A DNA stretch of 64,000 bases from Aneurinibacillus tyrosinisolvens (GTDB taxonomy: Bacteria > Bacillota > Bacilli > Aneurinibacillales > Aneurinibacillaceae): NCBI RefSeq assembly GCF_001015055.1, contig NZ_BBWZ01000001.1, positions 248,001 to 312,000 on the forward strand, in the 5' to 3' direction. Below, one piece after another: positions 1 to 8,758 of the stretch. A program made the position numbers and the translations under genes. The notes under the pieces are model-generated. The model did no database searches and was not told where the DNA came from. It saw nothing but the letters and a program-made list of their open reading frames with translations. Position 1 is the stretch's first letter; every line of letters starts with the position of its first letter.

Positions 1-942
1 GTTTCGCTTATCATGCTTCCTGACGGAATTGTCGGTGAGCTTTCCAAACTTGCTCTATTTCAAAAACGCCGGAAGTCAGACCATACGGGGAAAACGTTTC
101 AGCTTGCAGAAAAGCCGGAACTCGAATTGCCGCCCTCCGTTACAGGTACGCTGCTGGAGATGAGAGAGGTAGCCATGTACTTTGGCGGCTTGAAGGCGGT
201 AGATAATGTGAATATTGAAATTGCCGGAGGTTCCGTTCATGGTGTTATCGGGCCGAACGGTTCGGGAAAGAGCACGACGGTAAACATGCTTAGCGGTGTA
301 TATACACCGACCGGCGGCCAACTGCTGTGGCAGGGAAAGGACATTACGAAATTCGCTCCGCATTCCATAGCAAAGGAAGGAATTACGCGAACGTTCCAAA
401 ACCTCCAGTTGTTTCAGGATTTAACGGTCATTCAAAATGTAATGATGGGTTTCCACAGGCATTTTCATACCGGATTTCTGCCCAATGTTTTGCACATTCC
501 GTCGGTAAAAAAGGAAGAAGAAGCCTATTCGCAGAAGGCGTATGATTTACTGCGGATTGTAGGGCTGGAAACGAAGGTATTTCACAAAGCATCCGACCTT
601 TCTTATGGAGAACAGCGCCTGGTCGAAATCGCACGCGGACTCGCGCTGAAACCTACGCTGATGATACTGGATGAACCGGCAGCCGGTGCCAGCCCGGTAG
701 AAATTGAAAAAATCATGGATGTCATCTCGCGTTTAAAAGCCGCGGGTCTGTCCATCGTTCTCGTAGAGCACCACATGGAGATTGTTATGAACATATGCGA
801 CAAAATTACGGTTCTTGATTTCGGACAGAAAATTGCTGAAGGTACACCACAGGAAATTCAGGAGCATCCGAAGGTGATTGAAGCCTATCTGGGTGGCGAG
901 GAGGTGGCTAATCTTGTTGCAGGTAAGCGGTCTGTCAGTTAA
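1..942 (+). CDS. Branched-chain amino acid-type ABC transporter, fused permease (LivM end) and ATPase (LivG), 5' partial
   Basis: The reading frame is open to the first base of the window. The residues before and after the first in-window ATG (SLIMLPDGIVG) look like the last membrane segment and PDG motif that end LivM permeases. A basic linker follows, then from about residue 48 a complete LivG-type ATPase: Walker A GPNGSGKST, signature LSYGEQRL, Walker B LMILDEP and a switch His in VEHHMEIV. No ribosome binding site stands before the ATPase part, so I read it as a permease-ATPase fusion. It would energise uptake of branched-chain amino acids or other small carboxylates together with LivF. 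The substrate is not shown by the sequence. Confidence 0.82.
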   Translation, partial: VSLIMLPDGIVGELSKLALFQKRRKSDHTGKTFQLAEKPELELPPSVTGTLLEMREVAMYFGGLKAVDNVNIEIAGGSVHGVIGPNGSGKSTTVNMLSGVYTPTGGQLLWQGKDITKFAPHSIAKEGITRTFQNLQLFQDLTVIQNVMMGFHRHFHTGFLPNVLHIPSVKKEEEAYSQKAYDLLRIVGLETKVFHKASDLSYGEQRLVEIARGLALKPTLMILDEPAAGASPVEIEKIMDVISRLKAAGLSIVLVEHHMEIVMNICDKITVLDFGQKIAEGTPQEIQEHPKVIEAYLGGEEVANLVAGKRSVS

Positions 943-1627
943 TTACGGCCATGCGAGAGCGCTGGTGGATGTGAGCCTGCATGTGAATGCAGGCGAGGTT
1001 GTCGCCGTTGTCGGCCGCAATGGAGCAGGGAAAACAACGCTGCTTCGGGCACTCACCGGGCTGGTGAAGCCGCGCGCCGGCGAAGTGATGCTGAATGGGA
1101 TGCCGATTACGTGCCTGCCTGCCCATAAAATTGTGGGGATGGGTGTCTCGCATGTTCCGCAGGGGCGCCAGGTATTTGGTGACCAGACAGTGGAAGACAA
1201 CTTAACGCTCGGGGCTTACATGACCGTTCGAAAAAGCCCGAAGCGGGTAAAAGAACTCATTGAACGCGAGTATGAGCGATTTCCCCGCCTGAAGGAAAGG
1301 CGCAGCCAGCACGCCGGTACGCTGAGCGGGGGCGAGCAGCAAATGCTTGCGATGTCGCGGGCTTTGATGAGCGAACCAAAGCTTCTTGTACTTGACGAAC
1401 CTTCCATGGGCCTGTCCCCGCTTTTTGTAAAACATATTTTTGACACGATTATGGAGTTGAAAAAAGCAGGAACGACGATTCTTATCGTAGAACAGCTGGC
1501 GCTTGCGGCACTTTCGATTTCCGATCGTTCCTATGTTTTGCAGATGGGCTCGGTATGCCTGGAAGGGGAGTCATCTACCCTGTTAGAAGATGATAAGGTA
1601 CTGAAAATGTACCTGGGAGCCTCCTGA
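914..1627 (+). CDS. livF: ABC transporter ATP-binding protein LivF
   Basis: This is the second ATPase of the branched-chain amino acid-type transporter, pairing with the LivG part of the preceding fusion on the cytoplasmic face. I chose the TTG at 914 because GGCGAGGAGG lies about 9 bases upstream and it gives 237 residues, the usual LivF length. The upstream in-frame ATG at 878 has no such site and would deepen the overlap. Walker A GRNGAGKTT, signature LSGGEQQMLAMSRAL and Walker B LLVLDEPSMGLSP are all present. The start overlaps the end of the preceding gene by 29 bases, so the two are translationally coupled. Confidence 0.9.
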   Translation: MLQVSGLSVNYGHARALVDVSLHVNAGEVVAVVGRNGAGKTTLLRALTGLVKPRAGEVMLNGMPITCLPAHKIVGMGVSHVPQGRQVFGDQTVEDNLTLGAYMTVRKSPKRVKELIEREYERFPRLKERRSQHAGTLSGGEQQMLAMSRALMSEPKLLVLDEPSMGLSPLFVKHIFDTIMELKKAGTTILIVEQLALAALSISDRSYVLQMGSVCLEGESSTLLEDDKVLKMYLGAS

Positions 1628-2010
1628 TGGAGTTTCCTTTCTCTCTTGGCTGTTTTATGGAAATTACAAGGGTGTTTACGGAGGAAGATGTCGCTGGGTT
1701 CGCGGACATTATGAAGGATAAAAACATCGTGCACAACCAGAAGCTTGTTACACATGAGCTGCTGAATACATTTATTGTCGCAAGCCTCAGTACGAGTATG
1801 TTTGCTGAGCCAAAATACAGCGTCGTTCAACAGGAGGTTATTTATCTTAAACCTGTATATCCCGGCGATACGATTACCGCCCGCGCGGTGATTACGAATT
1901 ATGATGCGGACACAGGCTGGATAACGCTTGCCACATCCGTTCGGAACCATGCGGGTGAGGGAGTACTTGCAGGGCAAATGGTCGTTAATTATGTCCCTAT
2001 TACTTTGTAA
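1627..2010 (+). CDS. MaoC-like hotdog-fold (enoyl-CoA hydratase-like) protein
   Basis: The product is a 127-residue single hotdog domain. Near residues 30-37 it has D-x-N-x-x-H (DKNIVH), matching the catalytic Asp/His of R-specific enoyl-CoA hydratases of the MaoC/PhaJ family, but the usual HGM that follows is replaced by THELL. The ATG overlaps the livF stop (TGATG), with GGGAG 8 bases upstream, so it belongs to the transporter operon. MaoC-like proteins hydrate trans-2-enoyl-CoAs to (R)-3-hydroxyacyl-CoAs. A thioesterase-like or non-catalytic role cannot be excluded. The gene context suggests catabolism of an acid imported by the transporter (inference). Confidence 0.65.
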   Translation: MEFPFSLGCFMEITRVFTEEDVAGFADIMKDKNIVHNQKLVTHELLNTFIVASLSTSMFAEPKYSVVQQEVIYLKPVYPGDTITARAVITNYDADTGWITLATSVRNHAGEGVLAGQMVVNYVPITL

Positions 2011-2034
2011 ATGGAATAAGAGGAGGCTATCGTA

Positions 2035-3561
2035 TTGAAACGAAAACTTACGGCACTTATGGTTACTTCCGCTCTGCTGTTCCCGCTCGCGAATGCATCT
2101 TTCACGCCCGCCACTGTTCAGGCGGCCTACTCCCCTGTCATACCGGGAGCGCATAGTGTGACAGTAACAAGCTTTGATGGGAAAAACGAGAACTGGCTGA
2201 CAACGAAAAACCCCGCCCAGTATGCGGCAGCTACTCTTTACGGAAATGCCGGGCTTACACCGAACGTATGGGGAAATAAAGACAACGGCACAGGATGGTA
2301 TAAAATGTATACTCCGGCTGCTGTCACAGGAACGCAGGTAAACGGGACGTTCGAAGACGCGAAGTTTGTCATCCGCGTTCCGGATAACTGGAACGGCAAG
2401 CTGGTCGTGTCCGGCATTCCGGCTACGCGAAACGAAACGTCGACGGATTTACTGTTCAGCGATTATGTCCTCAGCAAAGGATATGCCTTTGCGGCCATTG
2501 ATAAAGGGACACAGGGAGAAATTGACCCTAAGGATCCCCTTGCCAAAGTGAAGAATGCGCTCGTAGCTGACGAGGATTCAGTCGCTGAATGGAATATGCG
2601 CTTTCGGCAGATGACAAAAGCAGCACAGAAGTACCTGGTGGAAAATTATGACGCAAAATTAATTGCTGTAAACGATAAGAGCAATCCGGCAAGTAAGCTT
2701 ATCAGAGGTGACCATCGCGTCCCTACATACGCCATTGGTATTTCTAACGGGGGCTATGTCGTGCGGTATGCGCTTGAACATGACGGCCCGAAATCAACGA
2801 AAGAAGCGGCGCTTTTTGATGGGGGCGTCGATTGGGAAGGGGTTCTCTGGCGGGCAAAAGACCCGAATTTAATTACCTCGCTCACAAAGGTTGTAAATAA
2901 TGCGCAGGAAGCCATTTACGGGAAAGGAGCGAGCAAGGAAAAAGCAGTGAAGGCGATGTATGAAGCCGGCCTTCCGAAAGGTTCGGAAAAGCTGTGGGGC
3001 TACCATGACCAGGTGTACTGGTTTGTATCATTGAATATCTATCGTGACGAGTTTGATCCGAATGCAGAAAAGGCCATAAACTGGCGCGATTACTTGAAGT
3101 TTGATGAGAAAGGCCTTCGTGACCGCTCGAAGGATTCCATTTATGAAAACTACAATTACGAGAAGCGCCCGGGCAACGTAAAGAAAAATGTGGCGGCCAT
3201 TGAAAATACAGGAAACATCAATGTTCCGCTCATTAGCGTATCGGGTACGCTGGACTCTCTCATTTTTCCTGAGCTTCATGCGGTTGCTTACGATAATCTG
3301 GTCAAGAAGGCTGGGAAAGGGGAGCTTCACAGGAATTACATGGTAGAGAAAGGAAACCATGTCGACAGCCTCGTCTGGGGCAAATCCGATCCGGATAAAG
3401 AGCTCCAACCGCTGCTGCCCTATGCTCATCAGAGCTTTGACTTGCTTGTAAAATGGGTAGAGAATGGAGAAAAAGCACCGAAAAGCCATTCTGTTCCTGT
3501 GCCGAAAGATAACGTGAAAGTTGTGGATATTAAAACCGGTTCAGAAATTGATCCGTATTAA
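2035..3561 (+). CDS. Secreted alpha/beta-hydrolase (esterase; tannase- or 3-hydroxybutyrate-oligomer-hydrolase-like)
   Basis: The start is a TTG preceded by GAGGAGGC at 9 bases, giving 508 residues. Residues 1-30 form a signal peptide (KRK, hydrophobic core, probable cleavage after VQA). The mature protein has an alpha/beta-hydrolase layout: nucleophile elbow GISNGG near residue 237, a probable acidic residue in SGTLDSL near 402 and a probable catalytic His in KGNHVDS near 442. It therefore probably cleaves an ester outside the cell. I cannot place it firmly in one family; similarity to tannase/feruloyl esterases or hydroxybutyrate-oligomer hydrolases is only an impression. It lies 24 bases after the MaoC-like gene, apparently in the same operon as the transporter. 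Confidence 0.65.
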   Translation: MKRKLTALMVTSALLFPLANASFTPATVQAAYSPVIPGAHSVTVTSFDGKNENWLTTKNPAQYAAATLYGNAGLTPNVWGNKDNGTGWYKMYTPAAVTGTQVNGTFEDAKFVIRVPDNWNGKLVVSGIPATRNETSTDLLFSDYVLSKGYAFAAIDKGTQGEIDPKDPLAKVKNALVADEDSVAEWNMRFRQMTKAAQKYLVENYDAKLIAVNDKSNPASKLIRGDHRVPTYAIGISNGGYVVRYALEHDGPKSTKEAALFDGGVDWEGVLWRAKDPNLITSLTKVVNNAQEAIYGKGASKEKAVKAMYEAGLPKGSEKLWGYHDQVYWFVSLNIYRDEFDPNAEKAINWRDYLKFDEKGLRDRSKDSIYENYNYEKRPGNVKKNVAAIENTGNINVPLISVSGTLDSLIFPELHAVAYDNLVKKAGKGELHRNYMVEKGNHVDSLVWGKSDPDKELQPLLPYAHQSFDLLVKWVENGEKAPKSHSVPVPKDNVKVVDIKTGSEIDPY

Positions 3562-3589
3562 TCACCTCAAGGCCATCTTTATTGTCGAT

Positions 3590-3735
3590 TAAAAAAAGAG
3601 TATTCTTATAATGGGACCTTACGGTCTCGGAATTCAAGAAAAATGTCGCGGGCAACGACCGCGATGTTTTTCTTATTATATCTTGTTCTCCCTTCCTCGC
3701 AAGAAGGGAAAGGTAAGTTTTTGGGCCCTTCTTTT
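3590..3735 (+). ncRNA. Structured RNA-like repeat, copy C (internally deleted)
   Basis: This stretch between two genes resembles the elements near 14.2 and 15.2 kb. It has TAATGGGACC plus a GGGACC/GGTCTC hairpin, then AAGAAAAATGTCGCGG pairing (with G-U pairs) to CCGCGATGTTTTTCTT at about 3661-3675 across a 7-base loop. A CCCTTC/GAAGGG hairpin follows, running into the shared tail GAAGGGAAAGG. Compared with copy B the whole interior between the long arms is missing. No open reading frame of note is present. Function unknown; the orientation is inferred from the longer copies. Confidence 0.6.
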
Positions 3736-3818
3736 GTCATGTGTAAAATTTACAGGTGATTGTTCGAAAGTTAAAATAGGAGTGAATCGGTAACAACGCC
3801 CATGAGGAGGGAATGCAG

Positions 3819-5336
3819 ATGTCAGATACCATAGTACATACAATAAAAGAGTTTCAATCTTATACAAGACGGATGACGGATTATAAGGAAGCGGTGGCTG
3901 TTTTAAGCTGGGATTTGGCCACAGGCGCCCCGGCCAAAGGAAAAGCCCAGCGTTCTGAGGTTATCGGCATGCTCTCAACCGAGCTGTTTAAAATGGGAAT
4001 CGCCCCCGAGATGAAAGCGTTTATTGACGCGCTTTCAGAGAGCGAAACATATGAGAAACTGGATGCTGTTACCCGTGCATCTGTTCGTGAGTGTAAAAAG
4101 GAGTACGAAAGAAACAAAAGCATTCCACCTGAGCTCTATCGGGAATATATCATTCTCGCGTCGAAAGCTGAGACGGCGTGGGAAGGGGCCAGAAGAGACG
4201 ACAATTTCGATGCGTTTCGCCCGTATTTGGAGAAGATTATTGACTACACGAACCAGTTCATCGACATATGGGGGTATGAGGGACACAGGTATAATACGCT
4301 GCTTGATCAGTATGAACCTGACATTACGGTTGGTGTGCTCGATCCTTTATTTACAGACCTGCGCAAGAAATCGGTATCCCTTCTAGAAACAGTAGAGGGA
4401 AGGGGAAAGAAAACAGATACCTCCTTCCTTGAAAAATTGTTTCCGGCTGCTGACCAGAGAAAATTCAGTGAGAGAGTCCTGCGGAAAATCGGATACGATT
4501 TTGCCGCAGGCCGCCTTGATGAAAGCGCGCATCCTTTTTCAACAGGGTTAAACCGGGGAGACGTTCGTGTGACTACGCGTTTTCATGAAAACGATTTTCG
4601 CACGGCTATTTTTGGCTCGATTCATGAAGCAGGCCATGCAATGTATGAACAGAATATCGCGGAGGAGCTGGCAGGGACTCCGCTTCTTGATGGAGCCTCC
4701 ATGGGAATCCATGAATCCCAGTCTCGTTTTTGGGAAAATATGATTGGAAGAAGCCGCGCATTCTGGGAATATTTCTATAAAGATGCTGTGGAGTTCTTCC
4801 CGCAGCAAGTTGATGGCATATCCGTATCCGGCTTCTACCGGGCCGTTAACCAGGTAAAGCCTTCCCTAATCAGAGTAGAGGCCGATGAGCTTACGTATAA
4901 TTTACACATTATGCTTAGGTATGAGCTGGAGAAGGCGCTCATTAGCGGAAACCTTACTGTTGCGGAACTTCCGGCCGCCTGGAATGAAAAAATGAAAGAA
5001 TACCTTGGCGTTGTCCCGGACAACAATGCGCACGGTGTTCTCCAGGACGTCCACTGGCCATCGGGTGCCTTTGGCTATTTCCCATCCTATTCACTGGGCA
5101 ACATTTATGCGGCCCAGCTTGAAGCCGCCCTCCGCAAGGAGCTGCCGGAATATGAAGAAGCGGTAGCAAGAGGCGAATTTGCTGCCATTAAAGGCTGGCT
5201 TACTGAAAAAGTCCACAGACACGGAAAAATGCTGACCCCTGCAGAAATCATCCGGTCGGTAACGGGGGAATCGATTAATGTGGATTATCTTGTCCGGTAT
5301 CTAGAAAAGAAATATACGGATGTATACAGTCTATAA
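3819..5336 (+). CDS. M32 family metallocarboxypeptidase (carboxypeptidase Taq type)
   Basis: The protein is about 505 residues, the normal length of M32 carboxypeptidases, which remove C-terminal amino acids from peptides in the cytoplasm using a bound metal ion. The zinc motif HEAGH lies near residue 269, followed by the family segment [13 protein letters not shown] with the third ligand Glu, and the C-terminal [17 protein letters not shown] signature is present. I chose the ATG at 3819 rather than 3813 because GAGGAGG ends at 3810, leaving 8 bases instead of 2. It is a monocistronic unit ending in a terminator. Confidence 0.93.
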   Translation: MSDTIVHTIKEFQSYTRRMTDYKEAVAVLSWDLATGAPAKGKAQRSEVIGMLSTELFKMGIAPEMKAFIDALSESETYEKLDAVTRASVRECKKEYERNKSIPPELYREYIILASKAETAWEGARRDDNFDAFRPYLEKIIDYTNQFIDIWGYEGHRYNTLLDQYEPDITVGVLDPLFTDLRKKSVSLLETVEGRGKKTDTSFLEKLFPAADQRKFSERVLRKIGYDFAAGRLDESAHPFSTGLNRGDVRVTTRFHENDFRTAIFGSIHEAGHAMYEQNIAEELAGTPLLDGASMGIHESQSRFWENMIGRSRAFWEYFYKDAVEFFPQQVDGISVSGFYRAVNQVKPSLIRVEADELTYNLHIMLRYELEKALISGNLTVAELPAAWNEKMKEYLGVVPDNNAHGVLQDVHWPSGAFGYFPSYSLGNIYAAQLEAALRKELPEYEEAVARGEFAAIKGWLTEKVHRHGKMLTPAEIIRSVTGESINVDYLVRYLEKKYTDVYSL

Positions 5337-5340
5337 CATA

Positions 5341-5384
5341 AGGAAAGGAAGGCGCGGCGGTTCCGCACCTTCCTTTTTTTCAAT
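5341..5384 (+). terminator. Rho-independent terminator after the M32 carboxypeptidase
   Basis: GGAAGGCGCGG pairs with CCGCACCTTCC across a short loop (one A bulged) and is followed by seven T residues, directly after the stop codon. Confidence 0.8.
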
Positions 5385-5549
5385 TATGGAGTCATTATTC
5401 GGGCATATCCCGTGCTGGCCCGTAAGCGGACAAGGGATAATTAGCAAGGTTTTACAGTGCTTTTGCTGCGGTAAATAAGAAAAAAGTATACTACATAAAC
5501 AAATGTACCATCCTAATAGAAACGGAAGGAAAGAGAGTGAGCTTCATTC

Positions 5550-6101
5550 ATGGATAAAGTTCTTTTCTTAAAAAGCTTCCTGCGCTCTCCTTTGCAGGTG
5601 GCAAGCATCATACCAAGTTCTCCTTTTATCGTTAACAATATCGTACGTCATGTGAACAAAATTAAGCCGGCGGCCGTGGCTGAACTTGGGGCCGGAACAG
5701 GGGTGCTGACAAGGGCGCTTGATGGGCGGTGCCCGGATATTCAATCTCTCCTCGTGTTTGAGAATGAACAGAGCTTGAAAAGCCATCTGGAGAACGAGTT
5801 TTCTCACCTGCCGGTATATGCGGATGCATTTTCCCTCGCAGACGCTCTGAAGGAACAGGGAATGGAGAAACTGGACTGTATTATTTCTGCCCTCCCTGTA
5901 TCCTGGTTCTCCCAAAAGCAGATTGAAGAGCTCATGTCGATGATTTATTCTCACCTGCATCCGGGCGGTTCTTTTATTATGTTTCAGTTCTCACTGCAGA
6001 TGCGGAAACATCTACGGCAAACATTCGACGATATCTCAATCAAGTTTGTCCCATTTAATTTCTTGCCGGCATTTGTGTATTACTGCAAAAAGAGTGTGTA
6101 G
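5550..6101 (+). CDS. Class I SAM-dependent methyltransferase, phospholipid N-methyltransferase-like
   Basis: This is a 183-residue single-domain methyltransferase. The SAM-binding motif I is AELGAGTGVLT near residues 44-54, with an acidic end of strand 2 (VFENE) and a motif IV-like ISALPVSWF. The N-terminal FLKSFLRSPLQVASIIPSS resembles the membrane-associating start of PmtA-type phosphatidylethanolamine N-methyltransferases and related rRNA adenine methylases. Lipid methylation is possible, but the true substrate is unknown. The gene stands alone, with GGAAGG about 20 bases and GAGAGTGAGC nearer the ATG. Confidence 0.7.
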   Translation: MDKVLFLKSFLRSPLQVASIIPSSPFIVNNIVRHVNKIKPAAVAELGAGTGVLTRALDGRCPDIQSLLVFENEQSLKSHLENEFSHLPVYADAFSLADALKEQGMEKLDCIISALPVSWFSQKQIEELMSMIYSHLHPGGSFIMFQFSLQMRKHLRQTFDDISIKFVPFNFLPAFVYYCKKSV

Positions 6102-6130
6102 CGCACCTGGCAGGCTCATACTGAAACGAA

Positions 6131-6165
6131 AGAAAATCCGTCTCGTTAAGGGGACGGATTTTCTT
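6131..6165. terminator. Bidirectional terminator between convergent genes
   Basis: AGAAAATCCGTC pairs with GACGGATTTTCTT. The stem overlaps the last codons of the minus-strand transpeptidase gene and serves both converging transcripts. Confidence 0.8.
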
Positions 6166-6652
6166 CTGCAGCAGAGTTATCGTGCCTGATAATGACTTTC
6201 GTGCCGAGCGGGATATGACGGTACAGCCATTCTACATCCCTATTGCGCATGCGGATACAGCCCTGGCTGACCCGGTACCCGATGCTGTGAGGATTGTTCG
6301 TGCCGTGAATGCCATATTTATATCCTCTTGTTTCGGGTACGTCTAATCCGATCCAGCGATTGCCAAGCGGGTTGTCCGGACTTCCTCCGGCAATGTTTTT
6401 GGGAAGATACCATGGGTTTTTCACCCGGGTTATAACGGTGAACTCGCCTTCAGGTGTTAGTTCCGGCGTTTTTCCTGTTGCGACAGGAAAAGTATAAACA
6501 GGAGCGTCATTCAGGAAAACGGTAAGCTGATTGCTCGTCTTATTAATTTCAATATGAACTTCATCCTCCAGCGCTAAAGCTTCGCATGGATAATGCAGGA
6601 TAAATAGTCCGATAAGAAAGGAGAGGAGCAGTATCTTTCGCATGCATGTCAC
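6146..6652 (-). CDS. L,D-transpeptidase (YkuD domain), secreted or membrane-anchored
   Basis: The product has 168 residues: an N-terminal signal or anchor segment (MRKILLLSFLIGLFILHY) and one YkuD domain. The catalytic signature HGTNNPHSIG followed by SQGCIRM, with the nucleophile Cys, is complete. Such enzymes form 3-3 peptidoglycan cross-links or act on spore cortex or cell-wall peptides outside the membrane. Its ATG overlaps the stop of the upstream M23 peptidase gene (ATGA), so the two are coupled in translation. There is no LysM domain, unlike B. subtilis YkuD. Confidence 0.9.
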   Translation of the reverse strand: MTCMRKILLLSFLIGLFILHYPCEALALEDEVHIEINKTSNQLTVFLNDAPVYTFPVATGKTPELTPEGEFTVITRVKNPWYLPKNIAGGSPDNPLGNRWIGLDVPETRGYKYGIHGTNNPHSIGYRVSQGCIRMRNRDVEWLYRHIPLGTKVIIRHDNSAAEENPSP

Positions 6653-7686
6653 CCTGTCTTCCCACTGGCGCTTTTTTTCTTATTGCGGGCTTCTTCTCGC
6701 TCCCAACGCTTCAAAGAAGGATACGGGTCGTACGAGAATTCCGTTCTTCCGTTGTCGCGGTAAATCCCGTAATGAAGGTGTGGCGGGAATTTTCCGGCGG
6801 TTCCGGGCTTTCCGTACCCTGAACTGCCGACATATCCGATAACATCCCCGGGCTTTACGATGTCCCCTATCTTATACTTCTTATTAAATCCGTTGAGGTG
6901 AGCATAGTAGTGGTATACATTATCCAGGTCACGGATTCCAACTCTCCAGCCTCCATACGGATTCCAGCCTCTCGTCTCAATAACGCCATGGCGGGTTGCG
7001 CGTACGGGGGTTCCGTAGCCGGCGAAGATGTCAGTACCCTCATGAATTCTTCTGCCTCCCCATCCACGCGCATCGCCCCATGTGCTCCGATAGCTGTAGT
7101 TATAGTGAAGGGGAACCGGAAAGGCGCTGCCGGACACATCTAATCGGTTATAATGTTCATAAATCGAAGAGAACTCGGAGATAATTTCAATGCTTTTATC
7201 CCTGGCGTAATATTGCCATAGTGCTATTCGGATATCATCTTCCGTGAAGCCAAACTGTGCCAGATAGCTTGCCATCGTATAGGCTGTATCGATATCATTA
7301 AACCGATCCGCTTTCCCGTCCCCATCCCCGTCTTTTCCGATGCCGCCAAAAAAGGAAAGGGTCCGCGGGTTTGTATCGTCCGGATTCGGATTTAGCATGC
7401 CGCTCCAAAAAGCGGGAGGAAATGCAAACCCTGTTATCCTCTCTTTATTTTGCCGGGAGGGTCCCTTCTCCTTACCGTTTTTGTTTATATTTCGTTCGTA
7501 CTGATCAACAGCCGCCAGGTAGTACCAGGGGACACCGGTAATTGTCTCCATATGTTCAAATAGCGACTGCCTTTCTTTTACGGCTTTTCCCCTCGTGCTT
7601 TCTTCCTTTGAGGAAGCTGCATGCAGATGGGCAGGCGATACAAACAGGCTAACAAGCAGAACAATAACAAAGAGTTTATATACCAT
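6649..7686 (-). CDS. lytH: M23 family metallopeptidase, LytH-like (L-Ala-D-Glu endopeptidase of spore cortex)
   Basis: I start at the ATG at 7686 (GGAGG five bases upstream) rather than the in-frame TTG at 7698, giving 345 residues. Residues 1-25 are a signal peptide. Residues 40-190 hold an uncharacterised region that includes DGDGDGKADRFND and resembles the N-terminal part of B. subtilis LytH (YunA). The M23/LytM domain follows with its metal ligands in HEGTDIFA and PPHLHYG. LytH trims stem peptides in the forespore-made cortex. In B. subtilis lytH lies beside lipA and yut genes, as here, which supports the name. The function is inferred from family and position. Confidence 0.85.
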   Translation of the reverse strand: MVYKLFVIVLLVSLFVSPAHLHAASSKEESTRGKAVKERQSLFEHMETITGVPWYYLAAVDQYERNINKNGKEKGPSRQNKERITGFAFPPAFWSGMLNPNPDDTNPRTLSFFGGIGKDGDGDGKADRFNDIDTAYTMASYLAQFGFTEDDIRIALWQYYARDKSIEIISEFSSIYEHYNRLDVSGSAFPVPLHYNYSYRSTWGDARGWGGRRIHEGTDIFAGYGTPVRATRHGVIETRGWNPYGGWRVGIRDLDNVYHYYAHLNGFNKKYKIGDIVKPGDVIGYVGSSGYGKPGTAGKFPPHLHYGIYRDNGRTEFSYDPYPSLKRWEREEARNKKKSASGKTG

Positions 7687-7770
7687 ACGGTCCTCCAATT
7701 GTAAGGGAGTTTATATAGGCTAGTGTGTGCAAAGCATTTTGTTTTATGATAGCGAAAGGTGGAGAGAGAT

Positions 7771-8682
7771 ATGAAACTGCTAATAAAATCCGATGGAGGC
7801 TTTCTCGCCCGGAATTTGTGGGCCGGCATCTGCCGCCTGCTTGACCTGGCAGAGCAGGAGGAGAGCTTGCCGGAACAGGAAGCGCTCGACAGGCTGGAAG
7901 ATCTGTTTTCAGAAGCGGAAATCACGCTGTTTCTGTTTCCCCTTGTGGTTTCGCATGATGTTCTTGCAAGGTGGGAAATGAGCGGGCTGCCCATGAGGGT
8001 TGGAAGTGAGCGTCCCGCGGATGACTTCTCGTTTTCTTCCGCTGCCCTTGCGTGGCTCAGGGAACAAATCAGCAGAGGGAAATTACATATATGGGAGGAT
8101 CAAGCGGTTGTTTTCTCTAAATATTTTCAGTTAGCGGCAGAAAATAATGCGATGTGGATTGGCCTGGCCGAACAGGTGAGAATACCTGATTTATCTGAAG
8201 GAGCTGGCTCAAGGGGAAATCAGGAGCACATTGACGACGATTTAATCGTTGTTGAATGCAACCTGGACGATATGAGTGGGGAGGGAATGGGTTATACGAT
8301 GGAACGGCTTCTGCAGGCCGGAGTGCGGGATGTCTTTTATACGCCTATTATTATGAAGAAAAACCGGCCCGCGTACTGCCTGACCGTATTGTGCGACAGA
8401 GGGATGCTTGAACAGGTCAAACAACTCATTTTTCTGGAAACAACAACCTTTGGCATACGATATACGAAGATGTCTTCATACCGGCTTGGGCGCGACTGGG
8501 AGCGAGTCGTCTCCCCATGGGGAGAGATTCGGGTTAAATGGGCGCATTATAAGGGACATAGGATAAAGGGGGCGCCTGAATATGAGGACTGCAGAAATGC
8601 GGCGGTAAGCGCCAATATCCCTTTCCGGGTCGTTTACCAGTGGGCTGAGGACTATGTTTCCCGCAATAAACCGATTGTGTAG
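7771..8682 (+). CDS. LarC-like protein (nickel-pincer cofactor nickel insertase C-terminal domain), orphan
   Basis: The ATG at 7771 with AAAGGTGGAGAG upstream gives 303 residues. From about residue 158 it matches the C-terminal LarC domain: [39 protein letters not shown] and [11 protein letters not shown]. LarC inserts nickel, using CTP, into the pyridinium thiocarboxylate cofactor of lactate racemase. The first 150 residues keep only a faint trace of LarC1 and lack the usual D-x-F-S-G-I-S-G-D-M start. No larA, larB or larE is nearby. It may be a repurposed LarC; the actual role is unknown. Confidence 0.7.
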   Translation: MKLLIKSDGGFLARNLWAGICRLLDLAEQEESLPEQEALDRLEDLFSEAEITLFLFPLVVSHDVLARWEMSGLPMRVGSERPADDFSFSSAALAWLREQISRGKLHIWEDQAVVFSKYFQLAAENNAMWIGLAEQVRIPDLSEGAGSRGNQEHIDDDLIVVECNLDDMSGEGMGYTMERLLQAGVRDVFYTPIIMKKNRPAYCLTVLCDRGMLEQVKQLIFLETTTFGIRYTKMSSYRLGRDWERVVSPWGEIRVKWAHYKGHRIKGAPEYEDCRNAAVSANIPFRVVYQWAEDYVSRNKPIV

Positions 8683-8683
8683 C

Positions 8684-8717
8684 GGTTTGCAATTGCTTTC
8701 GTGGCAAACCTTTTTTA
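8684..8717 (+). terminator. Terminator after the LarC-like gene
   Basis: GGTTTGC and GCAAACC form a perfect 7-bp stem followed by six T residues. A possible sigma-A promoter for lipA (TTGCTT, 17 bases, TACAAT) overlaps it. Confidence 0.7.
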
Positions 8718-8758
8718 CAATAGGAGTAATCGATAAAGAGAATGGAGTGAAGCGCTTC

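Noticed and set aside
1531..2154. A 207-codon minus-strand frame across the livF, MaoC-like and hydrolase genes
   Set aside because: It is opposite three well-supported genes, has no recognisable motif and shows no start signal.
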